DNA from: Erysipelotrichaceae bacterium
Lineage (GTDB): Bacteria > Bacillota_I > Bacilli_A > Erysipelotrichales > Erysipelotrichaceae
Direction of reading: 5' to 3'
NCBI GenBank assembly: GCA_017561615.1
Contig: JAFZBT010000043.1
Coordinates: forward strand, 1-43,057
Length of the DNA: 43,057 bases
Below are positions 33,754 through 40,414 of this stretch, in pieces (within the stretch, counting starts at the first letter, position 1; each line of letters starts with the position of its first letter). Both the position numbers and the translations under genes were made by a program. The notes under the pieces are model-generated. The model was not told the DNA's origin. It worked only from the letters and a program-made list of their open reading frames with translations, and did no database searches.

Positions 33754-34845
33754 CTATTTGTTCTTCAGAATCTCAGCGGCAGCTCTTGATGAATCGTAGT
33801 CCTTGTCATCACCGATTCTGTAGCCCATGTGGCTGTACGGTTCGACGCAGGCCAGGCCTTCGGGTGTTGAACCGATTTCCATGAAAGCTTCCTGCAGAGC
33901 CTTGACGAATTCCGGAGTCATCTTGGGGTCAACCTTTTCGTTGGCATAGGAAATGGTGTCGTTCATGATGTAATCGGAAACGCCGATGACCTTGATGATG
34001 TCATAGATGCTGGAGTATTTGCCTTCAGCGATTTCCTTGGCATAGGCATTGGCGAAGTATTCGTTGGCATCCTTGTTGTAGCGGTAGTCGGCAAAGCTGA
34101 CAGTTACGTCGCATCCGCCGGCGATCAGCTGCGGGATCATGGCTGAGTAGGAGCCGTCACCGACAACATGTTCCAGGTTGGCGACAGTCTTTCTTGACTG
34201 ACCGACGCCTTCACCGAACATGTTGTTCAGCCAGATTGACGGATAGACGTAGCCGGCAGAAGAAGTCGTTGAGCAGACATACCATTCCGCAGAGTTAACA
34301 TCTTCCCAGGTCAGAGTTCCGGCAACAGCCTTGTTATACAGGTCAGCGCCCTTCTCAGTGTCAATATTTACATAAATCAATGAAGCATAGCCGGTGACCA
34401 GGCCGTCCTTTGACTGAGCGGTCTTTCCTTCATTCCACGGAGCAATGCCGAGCTTCGGGTCAATGATCGTACCCTTCTCATCGCAGATGCCGTAACGCAG
34501 AGCTTCAAGCAGCAGTTCAACACCGTCTTCATGATACTGAACATAAGTTGCAGCGGGAATGAATCCGATGTCGATAGTTCCGGCAATCATGCCTTCACCG
34601 ACAGCGTTGTAGTTAGTGCCTACGGTAATGTCAACAGCGTTGACAGTGTAGCCCTTCTGAGCCAGGACAGTCTTCAGCATTTCTTCCAGCGGCTTGGCGG
34701 CAGTCAGGATCTGATCGGGGTCCTTTGAAGGAACAAACGCGATCGACAGCTTATCGATGACCTTTTCGTCGGTCTTCTTTTCGCCGCATCCGGCCATGGT
34801 GAACACCAGCAGGACACTTAATAAAACAACCAGAATCTTTTTCAT
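33754..34845 (-). CDS. phnD: Phosphonate-type ABC transporter substrate-binding lipoprotein
   Basis: 363 residues from the ATG at 34845. A lipoprotein signal KKILVVLLSVLLVFTMAGC has the lipid-modified Cys at 20. LSIAFVPSKDPDQILTAAKP, DIGFIPAATYVQY and the ligand loop CSTTSSAGYVYPSIWL match PhnD-type binding proteins. A Met seven codons earlier is not used: GGGGAGG lies between. Ligand may be a phosphonate, phosphite, phosphate ester or something else; no C-P bond-breaking genes are near. Confidence 0.9.
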   Translation of the reverse strand: MKKILVVLLSVLLVFTMAGCGEKKTDEKVIDKLSIAFVPSKDPDQILTAAKPLEEMLKTVLAQKGYTVNAVDITVGTNYNAVGEGMIAGTIDIGFIPAATYVQYHEDGVELLLEALRYGICDEKGTIIDPKLGIAPWNEGKTAQSKDGLVTGYASLIYVNIDTEKGADLYNKAVAGTLTWEDVNSAEWYVCSTTSSAGYVYPSIWLNNMFGEGVGQSRKTVANLEHVVGDGSYSAMIPQLIAGGCDVTVSFADYRYNKDANEYFANAYAKEIAEGKYSSIYDIIKVIGVSDYIMNDTISYANEKVDPKMTPEFVKALQEAFMEIGSTPEGLACVEPYSHMGYRIGDDKDYDSSRAAAEILKNK

Positions 34846-34872
34846 TGAAGTTTTCCTCCCCTTCATGCCGTC

Positions 34873-34881
34873 ATTATATCA
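34873..34881 (-). promoter_or_regulatory. Extended -10 element before phnD
   Basis: TGA-TATAAT, same as before murG and rnc. Ends 27 bases before the ATG. No clear -35 and no palindrome typical of a phosphate regulator was seen. Confidence 0.5.
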
Positions 34882-34916
34882 TATAAAATAATTATTTCCG
34901 TGAATTTCGCCAAAAA

Positions 34917-35672
34917 TCAGAAACCGTAAGCCTGTAAAGCGTTTTCATACAGAATATTGCTTAACTGTTCAATATCGATATTTCTCGCCTTGGCTATTTC
35001 TTTTATGACACAGGACACATCGGCAGCTTCGCTGCGTCTGTTTTCACTGCCGAACGGCGGCGAATACGGGGCGTCGGTCTCAACCAGCAGGCGGTCCAGA
35101 GATACACCCAGAAGGATGTCTGCATGACGTGTTTTCCAGCCAGGATGCGATATGTCGTTATTGATGCTCATGTACATTCCCCAACTGTTTGCTTCCTGAA
35201 GCAGTTCCAGAGGTCCTCCATAACGGTGCAGGATACCCTTCGGGCGGTATTCCCTTAGGATTTCCATCACGTCTTCGTGAGCAAGCCGGTCATGAATTAT
35301 TACCGGTTTGTCAAGTTCAGCTGCCAGTTCCAGCTGCTGACGGAATACTCTTTTCTGTATCTCTTCAGGTTCATCAAAGTAGTAATCAAGTCCCATTTCA
35401 CCAATCGCTCTTATCTTGGGATTTTCAGCAAGCTTTGCGATCTTATCCAGATATATTTCTGATGCGCTCATGCACCAATGCGGATGGATGCCGATGCTGC
35501 AATAGGCAAAATCATATCTTGAGGAAATTTCCGTTACTGTGTCAAACACGCTTTCATCCGAACAGCAGTTGAGTATCTTTATATCGGTATTGCGCAGTTC
35601 ATCAAGCCGCTGCCAGCGGTCCTCATCAAACTGGGTATCTTCATAGTGACAATGGGTATCAAACAGTTTCAT
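34917..35672 (-). CDS. tatD: TatD family metal-dependent hydrolase/DNase
   Basis: 251 residues of the amidohydrolase TIM barrel. FDTHCHYED (HxH at 7-9), GIHPHW, IGEMGLDYYF, PVIIHDRLAHEDV and ETDAPYSPP supply the metal site. TatD enzymes act as 3'-exonucleases or D-aminoacyl hydrolases; specificity is unclear. GGAGG precedes the ATG. A terminator separates it from ruvB. Confidence 0.9.
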   Translation of the reverse strand: MKLFDTHCHYEDTQFDEDRWQRLDELRNTDIKILNCCSDESVFDTVTEISSRYDFAYCSIGIHPHWCMSASEIYLDKIAKLAENPKIRAIGEMGLDYYFDEPEEIQKRVFRQQLELAAELDKPVIIHDRLAHEDVMEILREYRPKGILHRYGGPLELLQEANSWGMYMSINNDISHPGWKTRHADILLGVSLDRLLVETDAPYSPPFGSENRRSEAADVSCVIKEIAKARNIDIEQLSNILYENALQAYGF

Positions 35673-35698
35673 TATTCATCCTCCGGATCATAAAACAA

Positions 35699-35727
35699 AA
35701 GTGAGTATTCCGTTGTATTACTCACTT
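35699..35727 (-). terminator. Intrinsic terminator after ruvB
   Basis: AAGTGAGTA (35699-35707) / TACTCACTT (35719-35727), 9 bp, 11-nt loop; the transcript continues TTTGTTTT. The ruvB stop codon lies in the stem. Confidence 0.85.
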
Positions 35728-36732
35728 GATGCTGAACAGGTTTTCCTGCAGAGGAATGCCAAGATGCTCGTAGGCTTTCTCGGTAGCGATCCTTCCCCTT
35801 GGTGTTCTCTGAATGAATCCGATCTGGAGAAGATAAGGCTCATATCCATCCTCCAGCGTCGTGGTTTCTTCGGAAATCGAGTTGGCAAGCGCTTCAACGC
35901 CTACCGGACCGCCCTTGAATCTCTCGATGATGCCGCGCAGATAACGCTGGTCGACATCGTCAAGACCAAGCTTATCGACCTTGAGTTTATTCAGAGCCGT
36001 CATGGTTATGTCAAGATTGATGTGGCCGTCATTGAGGATCTGGGCAAAGTCGCGTACTCTTCTGAACAGGCGGTTGGCAATTCGCGGAGTGCCGCGCGAA
36101 CGCTTTGCCAGTTCGAGAACGGCATCCTCGTCTATCGGACAGTCAAGAACTCTTGACGTTCTTCTGATGATCTGACCAAGCTGTTCGTTGGTATAGTAGT
36201 CAAGCTTGCTGATGACGCCAAAGCGGTCACGTAAAGGCGCGGAGATATCTCCTGCTCTGGTGGTTGCTCCAACCAGCGTAAACGGCGGCAGTTCAAGCCT
36301 GATGCTTCTTACCGAGCTTTCCTTGCCGACGACGACATCAATGGCGAAGTCTTCCATGGCCGGATAGAGAACTTCTTCTACCTGCTTGGGCAGACGGTGG
36401 ATCTCATCGATGAACAGTACGTCACCCGGCTGAAGGGCGGAAAGAATGGCCGCAAGATCGCCGCTTCTTTCAATGGAAGGGCCGGAGGTAACTCTGATGT
36501 TACCGCCCATTTCATTGGCAATGATATAGGCCAGAGTGGTCTTTCCCAGTCCCGGAGGACCGTACAGCAGGCAGTGATCCAGTGACTCGTTTCGTCCTCT
36601 GGCTGCCTTAATGAAGATACGCAGGTTTTCCTTCAGAGCATCCTGACCGACATATTCATCAAGTGTCTGCGGTCGCAGGGAGATCTCTTCATCGCTTTCC
36701 TGGCTGTATGAACTCATCAGTCTTTCGGTCAT
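35722..36732 (-). CDS. ruvB: Holliday junction branch migration helicase RuvB
   Basis: 336 residues. [13 protein letters not shown], Walker [10 protein letters not shown] (58-66), [29 protein letters not shown] and the winged-helix end ([17 protein letters not shown]) are all there. It drives branch migration with RuvA. AAGGGAG precedes the ATG, which is four bases after the ruvA stop. Confidence 0.98.
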   Translation of the reverse strand: MTERLMSSYSQESDEEISLRPQTLDEYVGQDALKENLRIFIKAARGRNESLDHCLLYGPPGLGKTTLAYIIANEMGGNIRVTSGPSIERSGDLAAILSALQPGDVLFIDEIHRLPKQVEEVLYPAMEDFAIDVVVGKESSVRSIRLELPPFTLVGATTRAGDISAPLRDRFGVISKLDYYTNEQLGQIIRRTSRVLDCPIDEDAVLELAKRSRGTPRIANRLFRRVRDFAQILNDGHINLDITMTALNKLKVDKLGLDDVDQRYLRGIIERFKGGPVGVEALANSISEETTTLEDGYEPYLLQIGFIQRTPRGRIATEKAYEHLGIPLQENLFSIK

Positions 36733-36736
36733 CTGA

Positions 36737-37315
36737 TCATACTCCCTTCTGTGCCAGCAACAGCTTCAGTCCGGCTTTCAGGTACTCATCGGCACTCATA
36801 TCCGGCATTTTTCTGAGTTCCTTCAGTATACTGTTGATTTCGTATGTCTTATATCCTAAGGCTTTCAGACCGCTGACGGCTTCTTCAAGCTGCTGATTGA
36901 CTTCCGGCTTGCGGTTTTCGTCTTCAACCAGTTTTCCCTTGAGATCGAGAATGATCTGCTGGGCTGTCTTGGAACCGACAGAAGGCATCTTTTTCAGGAA
37001 GGCGACATCGCCGGCTTCGATGGCTCTGACAAGTTCTTCATACCGGCAGCTGCCCAACATCAGCTGAGCTGTCTTGGGCCCCAGTCCCTTAACGGATATT
37101 AAGTTTTTGAACAGATCAAGTTCATTGGCGTCAATGAAGCCGTAAAGAACCTGTCCGTCCTCGCGGAAATGCTGATAGGTAAAGATGGTGATGTGCTGGG
37201 AAAGCGTCAATGCCTCGGGATGCATGAAGTTGATGTAATAGCCAATTCCGTTGTTTTCCAGGATGACGTAATCGGCTCCGAAGGAGTACACTGTCCCGCT
37301 TATGAAGGTAAACAT
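36737..37315 (-). CDS. ruvA: Holliday junction DNA helicase subunit RuvA
   Basis: 192 residues: an OB fold ([19 protein letters not shown]), two HhH motifs ([31 protein letters not shown]) and a C-terminal three-helix RuvB-binding domain. It binds four-way junctions. ACGGAGG precedes the ATG and a promoter is at 37339-37368. RuvC is absent, as usual in Bacillota where RecU (39842) does that job. Confidence 0.97.
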   Translation of the reverse strand: MFTFISGTVYSFGADYVILENNGIGYYINFMHPEALTLSQHITIFTYQHFREDGQVLYGFIDANELDLFKNLISVKGLGPKTAQLMLGSCRYEELVRAIEAGDVAFLKKMPSVGSKTAQQIILDLKGKLVEDENRKPEVNQQLEEAVSGLKALGYKTYEINSILKELRKMPDMSADEYLKAGLKLLLAQKGV

Positions 37316-37338
37316 TCAAACACCTCCGTATATGAATC

Positions 37339-37368
37339 ATTATAACTGACTCACAGCAGTTCTGTCAT
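37339..37368 (-). promoter_or_regulatory. Promoter of ruvAB
   Basis: ATGACA (37368-37363, 5 of 6), 18 nt, TATAAT (37344-37339, perfect). The -35 overlaps the last codons of obgE. The -10 ends 23 bases before the ruvA ATG. Confidence 0.6.
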
Positions 37369-38637
37369 TTCAAAAATGTAGTCGTCAATGTATACTGTAT
37401 CGTTTTCCGATGCTCCTCTTTCGCGTAAGGCATCGTCAACGCCCATCTTCTTCAGCGACATGCCGAAGCGGATGATCTGCTCCTCATCTACGAAAGTGGT
37501 CCGAGCCATCAGTCTGGTTATCCTTTCGGATTCAATGGACCAGCTGCCGTTGCCCAGATTTCTGATTATGAACGGCTCTTCTTCCTTTACGAAGCCGTAG
37601 ACGACACCGACATCTTCGTTTTCGTCTTCCAGCGGGAAAGGTTCAGTGACGTCAAGCAGATCAGCGGCCTTGTAAAGCACAGCCTGCATGCCGTCTCCGA
37701 TCAGGGAAATGACCGGGAATACCTCCAGATCAGGATAAGCCTGACGGAAGCGCTCAAGGTTTTCCTCAGCCCCGTCTTCATCCATCTTGTTTGCTACGAC
37801 GATCTGCGGTCTCTGAAGCAGCCGGTACTTGTATTCCTCAAGCTCCTTGTTTATGATCCGGTAATCGTCAACCGGATCACGGCCGCTGTTGGGACTCATG
37901 TCAACGACATGAATGATGACGCGGCATCTCTCTATATGCTTCAGGAATTCATGTCCGAGGCCCTTGCCCTGCGATGCACCTTCAATGAGTCCCGGAAGGT
38001 CAGCCATGACGAAACTGCGGCCGTCACCTACCGCTACCACACCCATTTTCGGTGTCAGTGTGGTAAAGGGATAATCGGCTATTTCCGGCCGGGCGGCAGA
38101 GACAACCGACAGAATTGTGCTCTTTCCAACGGACGGGAAACCGACCAGTCCGACATCGGCAAGCAGCTTAAGCTCAATGTAAGCTTCAAATTCCTCGCCT
38201 GCTTCACCCTTTTCGGCGTATTCCGGAGCGGGATTGCGGGATGTGCGGAAATGGAAATTCCCGCGTCCTCCCTTTCCGCCCTTGCATATTTCCGCACGCT
38301 GACCGGGGTTTGTCAGGTCAGCGACGATGTTTCCGGTCGAAAGGTTCTTGACTATGGTACCTAAGGGTACGGCGACTATCTGATCTTCACCGTCAGCGCC
38401 GTGCATCTTCTTGGTCTTGCCGTTTTCACCGTTTTCCGCAACGATCTTCTTGCGGTAGCGCAGGTCAAGCAGGGTCGTCTTTGCAGTATCAACCTCAAAT
38501 ATGATGGAACCGCCCTTACCGCCGTCACCGCCGAAAGGTCCGCCCAGAGGTACATGGGCTTCACGCCTGAAGGAAACGATGCCGTCTCCTCCCTTGCCGG
38601 CCTTAAGATATATTTTCGCGCTGTCTATGAATTTCAT
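37351..38637 (-). CDS. obgE: Obg GTPase (CgtA)
   Basis: 428 residues. A glycine-rich N-terminal Obg fold (KGGDGIVSFRREAHVPLGGP, GGKGGRGN), a G domain with GFPSVGKST (166-174), DLPGLIEGASQGKGLG and NKMDE, and a C-terminal OCT domain (VVYGFVKEEEPFIIRNL). Needed for 50S assembly and stress signalling. GGAAGGAGG precedes the ATG. It is cut off from rpmA by a terminator. Confidence 0.97.
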   Translation of the reverse strand: MKFIDSAKIYLKAGKGGDGIVSFRREAHVPLGGPFGGDGGKGGSIIFEVDTAKTTLLDLRYRKKIVAENGENGKTKKMHGADGEDQIVAVPLGTIVKNLSTGNIVADLTNPGQRAEICKGGKGGRGNFHFRTSRNPAPEYAEKGEAGEEFEAYIELKLLADVGLVGFPSVGKSTILSVVSAARPEIADYPFTTLTPKMGVVAVGDGRSFVMADLPGLIEGASQGKGLGHEFLKHIERCRVIIHVVDMSPNSGRDPVDDYRIINKELEEYKYRLLQRPQIVVANKMDEDGAEENLERFRQAYPDLEVFPVISLIGDGMQAVLYKAADLLDVTEPFPLEDENEDVGVVYGFVKEEEPFIIRNLGNGSWSIESERITRLMARTTFVDEEQIIRFGMSLKKMGVDDALRERGASENDTVYIDDYIFEMTELL

Positions 38638-38664
38638 GAGCTTGGTCCTCCTTCCGGAAAAACA

Positions 38665-38686
38665 AATCCCCAGTATTCTGGGGATT
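38665..38686 (-). terminator. Terminator/attenuator between rpmA and obgE
   Basis: AATCCCCAG (38665-38673) / CTGGGGATT (38678-38686), 9-bp stem, 4-nt loop; transcript continues TGTTTTT. Probably lowers obgE relative to the ribosomal proteins. Confidence 0.85.
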
Positions 38687-38694
38687 GATGTTCA

Positions 38695-38979
38695 TTAAGC
38701 AATCGGATATACAGATACTTGCTTTCTGTCCTTACCGAGTCTTTCGTATCTGACGATACCGGCAGTCAGGGCAAATAATGTATCATCTCCGCCACGTCCG
38801 ACATTGACACCAGGATGGATCTTGGTTCCCCTCTGACGGTAAATGATTGAACCGGCATTGGTAAACTGACCATCAGCCTTCTTGGCACCTAAACGCTTGG
38901 AGTGGGAGTCACGTCCGTTCTTAGTTGAACCTACACCCTTTTTGGATGCGAACATCTGAATGTTTAACGTATACTTCAT
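38695..38979 (-). CDS. rpmA: 50S ribosomal protein L27 with cleavable N-terminal extension
   Basis: 94 residues. [20 protein letters not shown] and [20 protein letters not shown] are L27. The start [10 protein letters not shown] precedes the mature ASKKG and matches the extension that the Prp protease removes in Bacillota. The adjacent prp gene (two bases away) fits. The mature N-terminus reaches the peptidyl transferase centre. Confidence 0.97.
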   Translation of the reverse strand: MKYTLNIQMFASKKGVGSTKNGRDSHSKRLGAKKADGQFTNAGSIIYRQRGTKIHPGVNVGRGGDDTLFALTAGIVRYERLGKDRKQVSVYPIA

Positions 38980-38981
38980 GG

Positions 38982-39329
38982 TTATACCTCCGTAATCTTA
39001 AAATCAATGTAATTCTGATAACTTTCTGCAGCGGTCCTGAGCTGGATCTCTCCGACTTTCAGGATCTTCTGCAGATCCAAACTGTTCTTGCTTACAGCTA
39101 TGGTTATGTGATTGAGGCTGCCGGGATCAAGCTCATCGCTAAGAAAGTCGATGAGGCACTGATCTTTCGTCAGCTGATCAATGGCATTGCACAGTCCGAC
39201 GGCAATGGCGCTGACACCTGCGCATACCAGCCTGTAGAGTTCATCTTCCTGATCTCTGGCTACGGCATGCTTGCTGATGTCCATCACCGTGATGTCATCC
39301 TGCCTCATGCCGATGCGGATCATCAGCAT
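38982..39329 (-). CDS. prp: Ribosomal-processing cysteine protease Prp
   Basis: 115 residues. The catalytic pair is visible as [23 protein letters not shown] (His about 21, Cys about 36 in the YsxB family pattern). It trims the N-terminal extension of L27. The ATG at 39329 has GAGG seven bases upstream, overlapping the rplU end. The motif around His (KHAV rather than GHA) is slightly unusual. Confidence 0.9.
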   Translation of the reverse strand: MLMIRIGMRQDDITVMDISKHAVARDQEDELYRLVCAGVSAIAVGLCNAIDQLTKDQCLIDFLSDELDPGSLNHITIAVSKNSLDLQKILKVGEIQLRTAAESYQNYIDFKITEV

Positions 39330-39331
39330 GA

Positions 39332-39643
39332 CTACGCCTCAATAGCTGTAACAGTACACTTCGTGTAAGGCTGACGATGTCCCTGACGTCTTCTGGTTGA
39401 TCCCTTCTTCGGTCTGTATTTGAAGATCTGGATCTTCTTGCCTTTTCCCTGCTTTTCAACAGTTGCCTTGACGGTAGCGCCCTTGATATAGGGAGTACCG
39501 ACCTTGGTAGTCTTGTCAGAAATCATGACGACCTTGTCAAATTCAACTTCAGCCTTTTCCTCGGCATCGAGCTTTTCGACGAAGATGACAGAACCGACTT
39601 CGACCTTCAACTGCTTTCCACCAGTTTCGATGATTGCGTACAT
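39332..39643 (-). CDS. rplU: 50S ribosomal protein L21
   Basis: 103 residues: [26 protein letters not shown] and [19 protein letters not shown], ending [14 protein letters not shown]. Complete L21, which binds 23S rRNA. GAGGAGGTG precedes the ATG. First gene of rplU-prp-rpmA, behind a structured leader and a good promoter. Confidence 0.98.
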   Translation of the reverse strand: MYAIIETGGKQLKVEVGSVIFVEKLDAEEKAEVEFDKVVMISDKTTKVGTPYIKGATVKATVEKQGKGKKIQIFKYRPKKGSTRRRQGHRQPYTKCTVTAIEA

Positions 39644-39748
39644 TACAATTACACCTCCTCGTTAATCTAGACTCGCCTGATAAGGTGGCCAAACGCACTT
39701 GCATACCTTATTTCAGAGCGGTTGAAATCCCACAGTGGAGACTGCAAC
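39644..39748 (-). promoter_or_regulatory. Structured leader of rplU (L21 leader type)
   Basis: About 105 nt between the promoter and rplU. A 7-bp stem ATAAGGT (39680-39686) / ACCTTAT (39705-39711) encloses a smaller CAAG/UUUG hairpin; upstream CAGU/ACUG forms another small hairpin. Position and size fit the L21 leader known in Bacillota, bound by ribosomal proteins for autoregulation. Match to the published family is inferred from context. Confidence 0.6.
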
Positions 39749-39754
39749 ACGGAA

Positions 39755-39783
39755 AGTCTATCATAATAAAGTAGTAAAATCAA
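39755..39783 (-). promoter_or_regulatory. Promoter of rplU-prp-rpmA
   Basis: TTGATT (39783-39778), 17 nt, TGA-TAGACT (39763-39755). Back to back with the recU promoter; their -35 boxes are 13 bases apart. Confidence 0.65.
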
Positions 39784-39796
39784 CTGTTTTCTTCAT

Positions 39797-39825
39797 TTGT
39801 CAAGCGAGAATTATGAGTGTATAAT
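39797..39825 (+). promoter_or_regulatory. Strong promoter of recU-pbp
   Basis: TTGTCA (39797-39802, 5 of 6), exactly 17 nt, TATAAT (39820-39825). Best sigma-A-type promoter in the window. The -10 ends 16 bases before the recU ATG, and AAGGTG (39830-39835) sits where transcription should start. Confidence 0.75.
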
Positions 39826-39841
39826 TAACAAGGTGATCAAT

Positions 39842-40414
39842 ATGATAAACTACCCTAACGGAGCAGGGGTAAAAGTGGAAAAGACGATTGATTACGGTCA
39901 TAGAGGCATGTCTCTTGAGGACGACATCAACTCCACTAACAAGTACTATCTTGAAAGCGACATCGCGGCCGTATACAAGAAGCCGACACCTATCCAGATA
40001 ACCAAGGTCGACTACCGGTCCCGTTCCACCGCCAAGATAACTGAGGCCTATTTCCAGACTCCATCGACTACCGACTACAACGGTGTCTACAAGGGCCTCT
40101 ACATCGATTTTGAAGCCAAGGAGACCCAGTCCAAGACAGCTCTGGTCTCCAAGATGATCCATCCGCATCAGCTTGCGCACATGGAGAGGGTGATCCGCTA
40201 CGGCGGCGTAGCCTTCGTCATTGTCCGCTTCTACCGGCTGGATGAAACCTATTTCGTATTCGCGGACAGAGTCCTTGATTATCTCCGTTCCGCAACCCGT
40301 AAAAGCATTCCCCGTGAATGGTTCGTCGAGAATGGTATACTTATACCCTACAACTATTTAGTTAAGGTTGACTATCTCAAGGTCATTGACCAGTTCGTAT
40401 TGGAGGGAAAGTAA
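39842..40414 (+). CDS. recU: Holliday junction resolvase RecU
   Basis: 190 residues. MINYPNGAGVKVEKTIDYGHRGMSLE, KKPTPIQITKVDY and STTDYNGVYKGLYIDFEAKET (catalytic D, E, K) match RecU. It cuts Holliday junctions in concert with RuvAB. An ATG/GTG further up is in frame (39797), but it lies in the -35 region; this ATG has AAGGTG six bases upstream and the family N-terminus. The class A PBP gene follows directly, as in recU-ponA of Bacillus. Confidence 0.95.
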   Translation: MINYPNGAGVKVEKTIDYGHRGMSLEDDINSTNKYYLESDIAAVYKKPTPIQITKVDYRSRSTAKITEAYFQTPSTTDYNGVYKGLYIDFEAKETQSKTALVSKMIHPHQLAHMERVIRYGGVAFVIVRFYRLDETYFVFADRVLDYLRSATRKSIPREWFVENGILIPYNYLVKVDYLKVIDQFVLEGK

